Below are positions 17,405 to 26,437 of a stretch of DNA of 64,000 bases, piece by piece. Under the pieces are notes generated by a model. That model was not told the origin of the DNA. It was given only the letters and a program-made list of their open reading frames with translations, and searched no databases. A program made the position numbers and the translations under genes. The DNA comes from Leadbetterella sp964563435 (lineage in GTDB: Bacteria > Bacteroidota > Bacteroidia > Cytophagales > Spirosomataceae): assembly GCA_964563435.1 (NCBI GenBank), contig CAZLXI010000026.1:1-64000 (forward strand), in the 5' to 3' direction. Position 1 is the first letter of the stretch. Each line of letters begins with the position of its first letter.

Positions 17405-17437
17405 GTTTTGTCGGAAAATCCACCTTTCCGACAAAAC
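17405..17437. repeat. Perfect 13-bp-arm inverted repeat
   Basis: GTTTTGTCGGAAA (17405-17417) is exactly complementary to TTTCCGACAAAAC (17425-17437) across a 7-base loop. It has the look of a terminator, but the flanking genes diverge, so no known transcript ends here. It could be a protein-binding site, a leader hairpin or a barrier between transcripts. Confidence 0.6.
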
Positions 17438-17536
17438 CCTCACGACATGGTACTCCCCTTAAATTCATTCTCTCAGGCAACTACACCAGCCCAGATCTTC
17501 CCCTGGTTTCCGGTAATCATTTTTTTTCAAAAAGTA

Positions 17537-17568
17537 TTTGGAGGATATAAAATTACCCTGTAATTTTG
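17537..17568 (+). promoter_or_regulatory. Bacteroidota-type promoter of tRNA-Gln
   Basis: TTTG at 17537-17540 and TAATTTTG at 17561-17568 are separated by 20 bp, a full match to the Bacteroidota -33/-7 consensus (TTTG, TAnnTTTG). The tRNA starts 18 bp after the -7 box. Confidence 0.8.
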
Positions 17569-17585
17569 CACCCACATTACAGGAA

Positions 17586-17656
17586 TGGCTGATGGTGTAA
17601 TGGTAACACAGAGGTTTTTGGTGCCTTTATTCCAGGTTCGAGCCCTGGTCGGCCAA
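17586..17656 (+). tRNA. tRNA-Gln (anticodon TTG)
   Basis: A cloverleaf can be folded by hand. The acceptor stem TGGCTGA pairs with TCGGCCA (one T-G pair). The D arm is GTG...CAC. The anticodon stem GAGGT/GCCTT carries the loop TTTTGGT with anticodon TTG. The T arm is CCAGG-TTCGAGC-CCTGG. The discriminator base is A and CCA is not encoded. A strong promoter lies upstream and a terminator directly downstream. Confidence 0.93.
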
Positions 17657-17662
17657 CTGGGA

Positions 17663-17690
17663 AAGCCGCTCATACGAGCGGCTTTTTTCT
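17663..17690 (+). terminator. Intrinsic terminator of tRNA-Gln
   Basis: AAGCCGCTC pairs with GAGCGGCTT around ATAC, followed by a run of T, seven bases after the tRNA. Confidence 0.9.
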
Positions 17691-17765
17691 TTTCTCATTT
17701 TCGAAACTCTCCGGCTTACCTGCAGGCTGAGCCAATATGAAACTTTATTAATATTTCCCGAAACG

Positions 17766-17797
17766 TTTGCTGTTTTCGTTAGTTTTTGTATAAATTG
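17766..17797 (+). promoter_or_regulatory. Probable promoter of the DUF4301 gene
   Basis: TTTG at 17766-17769, 19 bp, then TATAAATTG at 17789-17797, close to the TAnnTTTG box. The start codon follows at 17814 or 17823. Confidence 0.5.
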
Positions 17798-17822
17798 GTT
17801 TTCTTAATCCGAAATGCCCCCA

Positions 17823-19304
17823 ATGAGTTTTACAGAAAAAGACCTTAAACAGATAAAAGACCGCAATAGCGACCTTCCTACCATCCAAAACCAGATTGAA
17901 AATTTCAAAACCGGTTTCCCCTTTATCAACGCCGTAAAAGCAGCCACCATCGGCGACGGGATCCTCAAACTTTCCGGAGAACAACTCAACAGCTATATTC
18001 AGTTATTTGATGCGCAGGCGCCCAAAAAGAGCCTGGTAAAGTTTGTTCCCGCCTCCGGCGCAGCCAGCCGGATGTTTAAGGCCCTTTATGCGGCCAAAGA
18101 CGACGGTAAAACCGACAAATCGGTGGAACAATTTGATGGGGAGATCAAAAAATTTGCATTTTATAACAGCCTCACCACCCATCTCCAGGGCAATTCCCTT
18201 CAAAACAAACTGAATGCCCTGCTGGGAAAAAACGGACTGGATTACGGCAACCTGCCCAAAGGCCTGCTGGAGTTCCACCTTTACCCCGACGGCACCCGTA
18301 CCGCCCTGGAAGAGCACCTGGTAGAAGGCGCGCTTTATGCCAATAATAAAGGGAAAGTAAGGCTGCATTTTACCGTTTCGCCGGAGCATAAACGGAAATT
18401 CAGATCACTGATCAATACCGTAAAAGCCCGCTACGAAGAAAAATACGGTGTAAAATACAACATCACCTTTTCTGAACAAAAACCCTCTACCGACACCATT
18501 GCGGTAGACCCGGATAATAATCCTTTTCGCGACAAGGCCGGAAAGTTGCTTTTCCGTCCTGCCGGCCACGGAGCTCTCCTGGAAAACCTGGATGACATTA
18601 AGGCCGATGTGGTCTTCATCAAAAACATTGATAACGTGGTACCCGACCACCTGAAAAAAGAGACCGTAACCTACAAAAAGGCCCTGGCCGGCCTGCTCCT
18701 GGATTACCAGAAAAAAATATTCTACTTTATAAAGCGCCTGGAGAAACCGGAGCCCAGTCTTTTTATGATCAACAAGGCGGCGCGTTTTCTGAAAAACGAA
18801 CTGAATGTGGATCCGCCCAAAGGCTTCAGGCTGTGGCCTGCAGACGAAAAGCTGAAATTTGTACTGGCCAAATTAAAACGCCCGCTGCGGGTGTGCGGAA
18901 TGGTACAAAACGTAGGAGAACCCGGCGGGGGGCCTTTCTGGGTAGCCAACGAAGACGGCTCGGTCTCCCTGCAGGTGGTGGAGTCTGCCCAGTTTGACAT
19001 GAGCAACAAAAAACAAAAGACCATATTTGAGAACGCCACTCATTTCAATCCGGTAGATCTTATCTGCTCTTTCCGCAATGAGCGGAAAGAGTACTACCCC
19101 CTGCCCGGCTTCCGTGACAATAAAACCGGCTTTATTACGGAAAAATCACAAAGCGGCAAAACCCTGAAAGCCCAGGAACTGCCCGGCCTCTGGAACGGGG
19201 CCATGGCCGACTGGAATACGCTATTTGTGGAAGTTCCGCTCATCACCTTTAACCCGGTGAAGACCGTGAACGACCTGTTGAGAAAAGAACATCAACCCGA
19301 ATAA
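17823..19304 (+). CDS. DUF4301 family protein
   Basis: A protein of about 493 residues, conserved in Bacteroidota as DUF4301, with no established activity. I prefer the ATG at 17823 (MSFTEKDLKQIKDR) over the in-frame ATG three codons earlier, because relatives begin with FTEKDL-like sequence. Visible conserved stretches are VKFVPASGAASRMFKAL (about residues 70-86) and CGMVQNVGEPGGGPFWV (about 355-371), which suggest a nucleotide- or sugar-phosphate-binding enzyme; this is only an impression. No signal peptide, so it is cytoplasmic. The penicillin acylase gene follows after 4 bp, so the two are likely cotranscribed. Confidence 0.85.
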   Translation: MSFTEKDLKQIKDRNSDLPTIQNQIENFKTGFPFINAVKAATIGDGILKLSGEQLNSYIQLFDAQAPKKSLVKFVPASGAASRMFKALYAAKDDGKTDKSVEQFDGEIKKFAFYNSLTTHLQGNSLQNKLNALLGKNGLDYGNLPKGLLEFHLYPDGTRTALEEHLVEGALYANNKGKVRLHFTVSPEHKRKFRSLINTVKARYEEKYGVKYNITFSEQKPSTDTIAVDPDNNPFRDKAGKLLFRPAGHGALLENLDDIKADVVFIKNIDNVVPDHLKKETVTYKKALAGLLLDYQKKIFYFIKRLEKPEPSLFMINKAARFLKNELNVDPPKGFRLWPADEKLKFVLAKLKRPLRVCGMVQNVGEPGGGPFWVANEDGSVSLQVVESAQFDMSNKKQKTIFENATHFNPVDLICSFRNERKEYYPLPGFRDNKTGFITEKSQSGKTLKAQELPGLWNGAMADWNTLFVEVPLITFNPVKTVNDLLRKEHQPE

Positions 19305-19308
19305 CCTT

Positions 19309-21756
19309 ATGAAATTTTTTAAACATCTGTGGAGTCCTCTGGTCGCCATAGCCCTTATCTACTTTTTCAACAAGCCCCTGGGCAGCGTGCCTCCCCTCGG
19401 AAAATTTTTCAGCCCTTTTCACGGCTTCCTTCAGAACACTACCCTGGAGGAAGACCTCTCGGAAGAAATCTTTCTCAGAGGGGTAAATGAGCCGGTTAAA
19501 GTAGTGTATGACAACAATTACGTACCGCATGTTTTTGCAGCGAACGAAGACGACCTGTATTTTACGCAGGGCTACCTGGTAGCCAAAGACCGGCTCTGGC
19601 AAATGGAGTTCTATACACTGGTTTCCTCCGGTCGCCTGACGGAAGTGGTTGGAGAGGCCGCTTTTGAGTATGACCGTTATAACCGGCGGCTGGGTATGGC
19701 CCGCGCCGCAGAAGAGATCGTTGAAAATCAGAAAAAAGATGAAAAAGCCTGGCGCATACTCAACGCTTACGCCGCCGGCGTCAATGCCTATATTTCACAG
19801 CTTACGTATAAGAAACTGCCTGTGGAATACAAAATACTGGGATACGAACCCGAAGAATGGACACCACTGAAAACCATTCTGATGCTCATGAATATGCGTC
19901 AGACCCTGAATGGCCATAGCGACGACTTCCGGCTGACCAACGTGCTGGCCCAATACGGCATTGATACCGTCAATGACCTCTTTCCGGATTATCCTTCGGT
20001 AGAATCTCCGGTCATTCCCTCCGGAACTCCCTGGAATTTCACCCCGGAACCGGTGAAAACACCGGAAGTCACCCTTCCGCCCCTGCAGAAAGAGCTGCTC
20101 AGCCATTATATCGCCCGGCCGGATCCCGGCATAGGTTCCAATAACTGGGCCATTGCCGGAAGCAAATCGGCCACGGGGCTGCCTATCCTGGCCAATGACC
20201 CTCACCTGGGCCTGAGCCTTCCGTCGATCTGGTATCAGATGCAGCTTTCCGCTCCGGGGCTCAACGTGTACGGAGTAGCCCTGCCCGGCTGCCCCGGCAT
20301 CATCATCGGCTTTAATAAAGATGTGGCCTGGGGCGTGACTAACGTGGGGAGCGACGTCATGGATTTTTACCGGATCCGTTTCAAAGACAGCGCCCGCAAA
20401 GAATACTGGCATGATAACCAGTGGAAACCTGCCAAAACCTATATTGAAGAATTCCGCTTTAAGAACGGCAGGATAGTACAGGATACACTGGTCTATACCC
20501 ACCATGGGCCCGTTGTGTACAACGAAGATAAAAAAGAGAATTATGGTTGGAATACACCGGCCGGACACGCCATGAAATGGATAGCGCATTACAGTACGGG
20601 CTCCGATCTGAGCACATTTCTGGCCCTGAACCGCGCCCGGAATTATGACGACTACCGGGAGGCCCTGTCTGTCTATTCGGCCCCTGCACAAAATTTTGTG
20701 TTTGCCAGCAATGAAAACGATATTGCCATAACGGTCAACGGAAAACTTCCCTTAAAGTGGAAAAATCAGGGTAAATTTATTCTCGACGGCACTAACCCGG
20801 AGCACGACTGGCAGGGGTACATTCCTTTTGAACAGAATCCTGCCGTCAAAAATCCGCCGCGGGGATTTGTAAGCTCGGCCAACCAGTTTTCTACCGATCC
20901 CTCTTATCCCTATTATCTGGGCTGGAAATTCGCTCCGGCCTACCGTGGCCGCAGGATCAACGACCGCCTTACCCGGCTCAAAAATGCCAATGCCGACAGC
21001 CTGAGAAACCTCCAGAATGATAACTACAGCCTGATGGCCGATCGAACCCTGCCTGCGCTGATCCCGGCGCTGGAGAGGTATGCCACGCCCGACATGCTGT
21101 CGTCGATTAAGCTTCTGAAAGAATGGGACAGGGAAAACAGCGCTTCCTCCATAGCAACCAGCATCTTTGAGACCTGGATCTCGGAACTGGGCGAATGGAT
21201 CTGGGACGACGAGTTTTCCTGGAATAATAATATGCTGTACCCGGCCAATGACCGGACGGCACTATTGGTTACCACCGAACCCGGTTCGCGGTGGTTTGAT
21301 AATGTTCTCACGGCAGACACTGTAGAGACGTTCGATTACATCGTTCTGGGCAGCTTCAAGGCTTCTCTTGACTCACTTACCAAACATCATGGCCCTATGA
21401 ATGAAGAAAACTGGGCCTGGTATAAAGTAAAAAATACCGGTATCAATCACCTGGTTCCGGCATTCAAAAGCTTTAGCAGAACCACCGTCAAAAACGGCGG
21501 CGGAAGCCAGATCGTCAACGCTACCACTTCCCGGAACGGGCCTTCATGGCGGATGGTGGTGGAACTGGACAAGGAATGGCCCCGCGCCTACGGACTCTAC
21601 CCGGGGGGACAGTCGGGACGCCCCTCAAGCAAATACTATGAGAACATGATCGACGATTGGTCAGAAGGTAAGCTAAACCCCCTGATCTTCATGAAGACCA
21701 AAGACGAAAAAATAAACAAACATCTGAAGAATGTAATTATTAATCCTAAAAAGTGA
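19309..21756 (+). CDS. Penicillin acylase family protein (Ntn hydrolase)
   Basis: An 815-residue penicillin amidase-type N-terminal nucleophile hydrolase. It is made as a precursor with an N-terminal membrane segment or signal (about residues 5-20), an alpha chain, a spacer, and a beta chain whose first residue should be Ser277 in GIGSNNWAIAG, the self-cleavage and catalytic site. Such enzymes cut amide bonds of acylated small molecules, including penicillins and acyl-homoserine lactones, in the periplasm. It follows the DUF4301 gene by 4 bp and overlaps the next small membrane protein gene by 4 bp, so the three form an operon. The substrate is unknown. Confidence 0.92.
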   Translation: MKFFKHLWSPLVAIALIYFFNKPLGSVPPLGKFFSPFHGFLQNTTLEEDLSEEIFLRGVNEPVKVVYDNNYVPHVFAANEDDLYFTQGYLVAKDRLWQMEFYTLVSSGRLTEVVGEAAFEYDRYNRRLGMARAAEEIVENQKKDEKAWRILNAYAAGVNAYISQLTYKKLPVEYKILGYEPEEWTPLKTILMLMNMRQTLNGHSDDFRLTNVLAQYGIDTVNDLFPDYPSVESPVIPSGTPWNFTPEPVKTPEVTLPPLQKELLSHYIARPDPGIGSNNWAIAGSKSATGLPILANDPHLGLSLPSIWYQMQLSAPGLNVYGVALPGCPGIIIGFNKDVAWGVTNVGSDVMDFYRIRFKDSARKEYWHDNQWKPAKTYIEEFRFKNGRIVQDTLVYTHHGPVVYNEDKKENYGWNTPAGHAMKWIAHYSTGSDLSTFLALNRARNYDDYREALSVYSAPAQNFVFASNENDIAITVNGKLPLKWKNQGKFILDGTNPEHDWQGYIPFEQNPAVKNPPRGFVSSANQFSTDPSYPYYLGWKFAPAYRGRRINDRLTRLKNANADSLRNLQNDNYSLMADRTLPALIPALERYATPDMLSSIKLLKEWDRENSASSIATSIFETWISELGEWIWDDEFSWNNNMLYPANDRTALLVTTEPGSRWFDNVLTADTVETFDYIVLGSFKASLDSLTKHHGPMNEENWAWYKVKNTGINHLVPAFKSFSRTTVKNGGGSQIVNATTSRNGPSWRMVVELDKEWPRAYGLYPGGQSGRPSSKYYENMIDDWSEGKLNPLIFMKTKDEKINKHLKNVIINPKK

Positions 21757-22112
21757 TGCTGTACTTCTTAATTATAATTTTGGGGGCCATCGGGTCCCTC
21801 TTGGGTCCCTGGTGGGCCCTGCCACTGGTGGCCTGCCTGATCTGTGCACTTAAAGCCCGAACAGCGAAACAGGCATTTAACGTCTCTGCACTGGCTGCCA
21901 TTACCTTATGGGCAGGCTATTCGCTTATTCTGGTCTTTTCGGGAAAAGAAAATCTCGTGGATAAGATCGGAGCCTTATTTACAGGCAGCAGCGCTGTTCT
22001 GGCGCAGGTTCCGAGCCTGGCCCTGATCCTGCTCATCGTCACCCTGGTAGCCGGGCTGGCCACGGGCTTCGCCGGGCTGGCCGGAAAGCACCTGCGAACC
22101 ATGTTCAGTTAA
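21753..22112 (+). CDS. Small membrane protein
   Basis: A 119-residue protein with about four membrane helices (residues about 2-20, 22-34, 45-62 and 85-112). The start overlaps the end of the penicillin acylase gene by 4 bp, so it is translationally coupled to it. I do not recognise a family. The tail FAGLAGKHLRTMF suggests a short cytoplasmic end. A role with the acylase is inferred only from coupling. Confidence 0.75.
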   Translation: MMLYFLIIILGAIGSLLGPWWALPLVACLICALKARTAKQAFNVSALAAITLWAGYSLILVFSGKENLVDKIGALFTGSSAVLAQVPSLALILLIVTLVAGLATGFAGLAGKHLRTMFS

Positions 22113-22157
22113 CTTGTATTGAACCAGGAAAGTAAAAAAGGCTGCCTTATGGCCACA

Positions 22158-22320
22158 GTAGGTATTCCATTAAGTGGCGGTTCGCTGCTGCGACAAAATA
22201 CAAGGCATTGAGGATGAGGGGGAAGGAGTGTAGTACGGTAGAGACGCAAGATCTTGCGTCTCTACTGAGTTACCGAACGCCGAAACAACGCAGCATTTTG
22301 TGCTCTTTTGGAGCACCTAC
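22158..22320. repeat. Dispersed palindromic element, copy A (hairpin-swapped)
   Basis: About 163 bp sharing with copies B and C the segments GACAAAATrCAAGGC, TGAGGATGAG, GAAGGAG, CCGAA and AACGCAGCA. The ends are a rough inverted repeat (GTAGGT... / ...ACCTAC). The centre differs: in place of GCATACTGTAGTATGT it has a perfect 28-bp palindrome (22238-22265, half-site GTAGAGACGCAAGA) that recurs near 47.83 kb. The right end overlaps the stop codon of the ABC permease gene, so it likely also ends that transcript. Confidence 0.7.
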
Positions 22321-23558
22321 TTCGCTCGTATTGCGATCACCGGATCCATATTCGCCGCCTGGAAAGCCGGTATCAACCCGGCCACCACACCGATAATGCT
22401 GGAGATCACCAGTCCGAAGATCATATTGGAGGTGGTCAGCACAATGTCCATCGTGCCCAGTTTGATAAAGCTGGCCAGGTACACCAGCAACAAACCGATC
22501 AGCCCGCCCAGAAGGCATAAAAATACCGCCTCAAACAGGAACTGAAACAAGATAAAGAAATTCTTGGCTCCCAGTGATTTCTGAATGCCGATGATGTTGG
22601 TTCGTTCCTTCACGGACACAAACATAATATTGGCTATTCCGAAACCTCCTATGAGAAGTGCAAATAAGCCGATCACAAATCCACCGGTCCGGATGGAAGA
22701 AAAAATAGTGGTCATGAAATTAACCAACGCATCGGGCCGGTTCAACGCAAAATTATCTTCCGCCAAAGGTTTCAGTCCTCTCAGTGTACGCATCTGTCCC
22801 CTGAGCTCACTCTCCAGGTTCTCCAACCCTCCCTCCGCATCCATGGCCTTTGCCTGTATGGTACCGGTAAGATTTCCTGAACTGAACATCCGCTTATGCT
22901 TCAGAAAAGGGATAAATATCTTATCGTCGGGATTACCCCCCACTTCCACCATCTGCTTACCCTTCTTTTCCACTACGCCAATGACCGTAAAATTCTCCCC
23001 CTTCACCTTGATCCGCTGATTTACCGGATCTTCCTCTCCGAACAGGGTTTCTGCCACATTAGCCCCAAGGATAGCCACCGGCCGGGCCGCGTCTATCTCC
23101 TGCTCCAGGAAATAACGCCCCTTCTCCACGGGTGTCTCATTGATCCTGTCGTACTCAAACGATATCCCCTGCACCAGGCTGCCGAAGCTGTTGCTCTTTC
23201 TTTTGGCCGTAGCCGTATTCCACGACATGATGGCAATGGCATCTGCTTCCTTCAGGGTATTCTTCAGGCTCCGGAACTCCCGGTAAGTAGGCTGTGGACG
23301 CATAAAATATTTCCACCACGGATATTCCTGTTCCCCTATACCCCAGGGAAACTTCTCAATGTAAATCGACTGGCTGCCGATAGAGCTCAGACCGGCCTTC
23401 ACATTGGTTTCCAGGGAATCTACCATGGTATATACCCCGATAATGGAAAAAATACCTACCGTAACTCCCAGAAGAGAAAGTACCGTACGCAAAATATTGG
23501 AGCGCAGCGCCTGCCAGGCAAACCGGAAACTTTCAAGCGTAAGCCGTAAAAAAAGCAT
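22317..23558 (-). CDS. MacB/FtsX-type ABC transporter permease
   Basis: A 413-residue permease of the MacB family. One N-terminal membrane helix (about residues 19-43, SLLGVTVGIFSIIGVYTMV) is followed by a large periplasmic MacB_PCD domain (about 45-270) and three C-terminal helices of the FtsX domain (about 285-405). Such proteins transmit ATP hydrolysis to periplasmic partners for export of peptides, lipoproteins or antibiotics. No ATPase or membrane-fusion gene is next to it, so its partner must be elsewhere. The stop codon lies inside repeat copy A. Confidence 0.9.
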   Translation of the reverse strand: MLFLRLTLESFRFAWQALRSNILRTVLSLLGVTVGIFSIIGVYTMVDSLETNVKAGLSSIGSQSIYIEKFPWGIGEQEYPWWKYFMRPQPTYREFRSLKNTLKEADAIAIMSWNTATAKRKSNSFGSLVQGISFEYDRINETPVEKGRYFLEQEIDAARPVAILGANVAETLFGEEDPVNQRIKVKGENFTVIGVVEKKGKQMVEVGGNPDDKIFIPFLKHKRMFSSGNLTGTIQAKAMDAEGGLENLESELRGQMRTLRGLKPLAEDNFALNRPDALVNFMTTIFSSIRTGGFVIGLFALLIGGFGIANIMFVSVKERTNIIGIQKSLGAKNFFILFQFLFEAVFLCLLGGLIGLLLVYLASFIKLGTMDIVLTTSNMIFGLVISSIIGVVAGLIPAFQAANMDPVIAIRAK

Positions 23559-23682
23559 TTACCTATTTTTTTATTGTAAAAGTCACCAAAAAATATGTAG
23601 TTTCAAGCCTTATTTTTACCAAATACGCTTTTAGAACAAACCAACGGTCAATTTTAGGGATTGACGGAAAACCTCGGAACTG

Positions 23683-25458
23683 ATGAAAACCGGATTCTCA
23701 TTTTTTGTATTTTGTTTTATTACCTTTCTGCTGGCAGGATCATGTAAAAACGTGCCCAAAAAAGAGGCGTCGAAAGACCTCTTCAACCTGTTTGTTGAAG
23801 ACCCGAACGCTCAACCCTTCTATTCAGACAGAAAGGGGGTCTTCGGGAAAAACGGCATGGTCGCATCGGCCCATGAAGAAGCTTCCAAAGCCGGGCTGGA
23901 GATCTTACAGGCCGGTGGCAATGCCATCGATGCCGCCATTGCCACCCATTACGCCCTCGTAGTGGTCTTCCCCTTCGCCGGAAACCTGGGCGGAGGCGGC
24001 TTTGCCATCATCCGGGAACATAACGGAAATCTTCACTCCATCGACTTCCGCGAAAAAGCACCTCTCGCAGCGCATCGCGATATGTACCTCGATAAAGACG
24101 GAAACGTCATCGAGGGCCTTAGCCTGAAAGGCCACCTCGCCAGCGGGGTTCCGGGCTCGGTAGACGGTACCTTTGAGATGCACACCCGGCTGGGAAAAAT
24201 AGCCTGGGAGAAGATCCTCGGGCCCGCCATCCGGCTGGCAGAAGAAGGCGTGATCCTTACTGAAAGGGAGGCCAGAGGGCTCAATAACTATAAAAAAACT
24301 TTCCTGGAGGTCAACGGACCGGACCTGCAGTATTTTATCAAACCCGACGGTACAGAATGGAAAAAGGGAGACCTCCTGGTACAAAAAGACCTGGCCGAAT
24401 GCCTCAAAAGGATACGGGATAAGGGACGGGAAGGTTTTTACAGCGGCAAAACCGCTGATCTGCTGGTCGCCGAAATGAAAAAAGGCGGCGGGATCATTAC
24501 CCATGAAGACCTTAAACAATATAAATCGGCCTGGCGGAAACCGCTCACGGCAGAATACCGGGGTCATAAAGTGATCTCCATGGCGCCTTCTTCCAGCGGC
24601 GGCATAGCACTTATCCAGATGCTGAAGCTGGTGGAGCAATACCCCTTGCAGCAATGGGGCTGGAACTCCGCCCAAACCGCCCAGGTGATGATCGAAGCGG
24701 AAAGAAGAGTGTACGCCGACCGAGCCAAATGGCTGGGGGATACCGACTTCATTGAAGTGCCTTTAGACCGGCTGATCTCCAAAAATTACCTGAAAGAACG
24801 CTGGAAAGACTTCAACCCGGAAATTGCCTCCAAAAGCTCGGATATCCGGGGCGGCTCTGTTCCGGGCCATGAATCTATGGAAACCACACACTTCTCCGTA
24901 GTAGACAAAGAAGGCAATGCTGTTTCACTGACCACCACCATTAACGGCGCTTACGGATCCAAGGTGATCGTAGAAGGGGGGGGCTTCCTCATGAACAATG
25001 AAATGGACGACTTCGCCATCAAGGCCGGGGTGCCCAATATGTTTGGACTGATTGGTAACAAAGCCAATGAAATAGCTCCCGGTAAACGTATGCTGAGTTC
25101 TATGACCCCCACCATTGTTGAAAAAAACGGGAAGCTCTTTATGGTGGTCGGGACTCCCGGTGGGAGCACAATCATGACCTCGGTTTTCCAGACCATTCTT
25201 AATGTGATCGACCATAAAATGACCATGCAACAGTCGGTGAATGCCCTGAAATTTCATCATCAGTGGCTTCCTGACCGTACCGTCTTTGAAAAAGGTGCCT
25301 TTTCCGAAACCACGCTCGCAGAGCTGCGCAAAAAAGGCTACATCATGGATCAGCAAAGCGGCACGCTGGGCCGTATGGACTGCATCCTGGTTTACCCCGA
25401 CGGCATGCTTGAGGGGGCATCCGATCCCCGGGCAGATAATACCAGTGTGGGATATTAA
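23683..25458 (+). CDS. ggt: Gamma-glutamyltransferase
   Basis: A 591-residue Ntn hydrolase that removes or transfers the gamma-glutamyl group of glutathione and related peptides. The N-terminal signal ends LAGSC (Cys21), so it is a lipoprotein at the cell envelope. GGNAIDAAIA (about residues 78-87) and NLGGGGF are family hallmarks. The precursor should self-cleave before Thr401 (TTHFSVVD), the nucleophile. The substrate-binding glycine pair follows near SSMTPT and GTPGGSTI. Length is normal. It stands as a single gene followed by a small lipoprotein gene. Confidence 0.94.
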   Translation: MKTGFSFFVFCFITFLLAGSCKNVPKKEASKDLFNLFVEDPNAQPFYSDRKGVFGKNGMVASAHEEASKAGLEILQAGGNAIDAAIATHYALVVVFPFAGNLGGGGFAIIREHNGNLHSIDFREKAPLAAHRDMYLDKDGNVIEGLSLKGHLASGVPGSVDGTFEMHTRLGKIAWEKILGPAIRLAEEGVILTEREARGLNNYKKTFLEVNGPDLQYFIKPDGTEWKKGDLLVQKDLAECLKRIRDKGREGFYSGKTADLLVAEMKKGGGIITHEDLKQYKSAWRKPLTAEYRGHKVISMAPSSSGGIALIQMLKLVEQYPLQQWGWNSAQTAQVMIEAERRVYADRAKWLGDTDFIEVPLDRLISKNYLKERWKDFNPEIASKSSDIRGGSVPGHESMETTHFSVVDKEGNAVSLTTTINGAYGSKVIVEGGGFLMNNEMDDFAIKAGVPNMFGLIGNKANEIAPGKRMLSSMTPTIVEKNGKLFMVVGTPGGSTIMTSVFQTILNVIDHKMTMQQSVNALKFHHQWLPDRTVFEKGAFSETTLAELRKKGYIMDQQSGTLGRMDCILVYPDGMLEGASDPRADNTSVGY

Positions 25459-25524
25459 TGAAATAAATTCCAACCATCCCGGCCATAATCCGGTCTCTGT
25501 AATAAATTAATCAAACAATTTATC

Positions 25525-26223
25525 ATGAGAAAAATTATTGCAGTAGTATGGGTGATGTTGGGTTTATCATGTACAAAAGAAGACGACTTCGACCGGATGT
25601 CGACGATCATCGACCACAACTTTAATACCTCCACAACCGATTGGATCGGCGGGTTTGCAGATTATCCTGAAGGTGTAGAAGAAGACTGGGAATTTTCAGT
25701 CACACATTCCCACCTGCCCTCCCCGCTGGATACCACCAAAAAAGCCGTACGTATCTCCGGCAGTAACCACAGTGACGATCTTTTCATGTACCTGACCCGA
25801 AAAGTCAGCCTGCATCGGCCCGATCAATTGTATAAGGGTACCTTTGAGATCCAGTTCGCCACCAATGCCGCCGAGGAGTCTGTCGGTGTGGGAGGCTCTC
25901 CTGCTCACAGCGTTTATATGGGCATCGGTCTGGCCTCCGAAGAGCCGAAAAAGGTGCTGGATTCCACGGATGGTCATTACCGGATGAACATTTCAAAAAT
26001 ACAACAGGCGACCGACGGGGAAGACATGAAGGTGATCGGCGACATTTCTAACGGCAAACCCGAATCCGAATACACGCTGGTTACCCGCACGGGAGAATTT
26101 ACCGGGAAAACCGACAGCCAGGGTAACCTGTGGGTCATCGTGGGTACTGATTCCGGCTTTGAAGCCGTCACTACCCTGTACTATACCCGGATCCGGGTAG
26201 AATTAAAGGCGGTGACCGAATAA
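25525..26223 (+). CDS. Lipoprotein of unknown function
   Basis: A 232-residue predicted lipoprotein: the signal ends LGLSC (about Cys16). The mature part is rich in beta-strand-like stretches, for example EDWEFSVTHSHLPSPLDT and AVRISGSNHSDDLFMYLTRK, resembling jelly-roll domains of surface proteins, and ends in YYTRIRVELKAVTE. I do not recognise a named family. It follows ggt by 66 bp and may share its transcript. A ligand-binding surface role is a guess from fold impression. Confidence 0.75.
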   Translation: MRKIIAVVWVMLGLSCTKEDDFDRMSTIIDHNFNTSTTDWIGGFADYPEGVEEDWEFSVTHSHLPSPLDTTKKAVRISGSNHSDDLFMYLTRKVSLHRPDQLYKGTFEIQFATNAAEESVGVGGSPAHSVYMGIGLASEEPKKVLDSTDGHYRMNISKIQQATDGEDMKVIGDISNGKPESEYTLVTRTGEFTGKTDSQGNLWVIVGTDSGFEAVTTLYYTRIRVELKAVTE

Positions 26224-26309
26224 AGGTAAACGCAGCCGCCCTGGAAGGCCAGGTGACTAAAATGCCGAAGATAAGGCCGTCTGAAAATTATTCGTTGTTT
26301 ATGGCCCGA

Positions 26310-26436
26310 GAAGATATTTAAAAAGCAGGTAAAATGCAAGACGTTGAGGATGAGGACGAAGGAGCATACTGTAGTATGTAACTGAGTCCGAATTCCGAAA
26401 ACAACGCAGCAGTTTACCTGCTTTTTAAACATCTTC
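26310..26436. repeat. Dispersed palindromic element, copy B
   Basis: The 127-bp element has near-perfect terminal inverted repeats of about 28 bp: the left end GAAGATATTTAAAAAGCAGG matches the reverse complement of the right end with two mismatches over the arm. The centre contains GCATACTGTAGTATGT. It ends one base before the chaN stop codon, in the convergent gap between the lipoprotein gene and chaN, so it can also act as a two-way terminator. It shares its core with copies A and C. Confidence 0.75.
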
Positions 26437-26437
26437 C

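Larger units (their letters stand above)
17221..17585. other. Intergenic region, 365 bp, purQ to tRNA-Gln
   Basis: This divergent region holds the start side of purQ-udk and of tRNA-Gln. It contains a strong inverted repeat at 17405-17437 and the tRNA promoter at 17537-17568. No open reading frame of note was seen. Confidence 0.5.
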
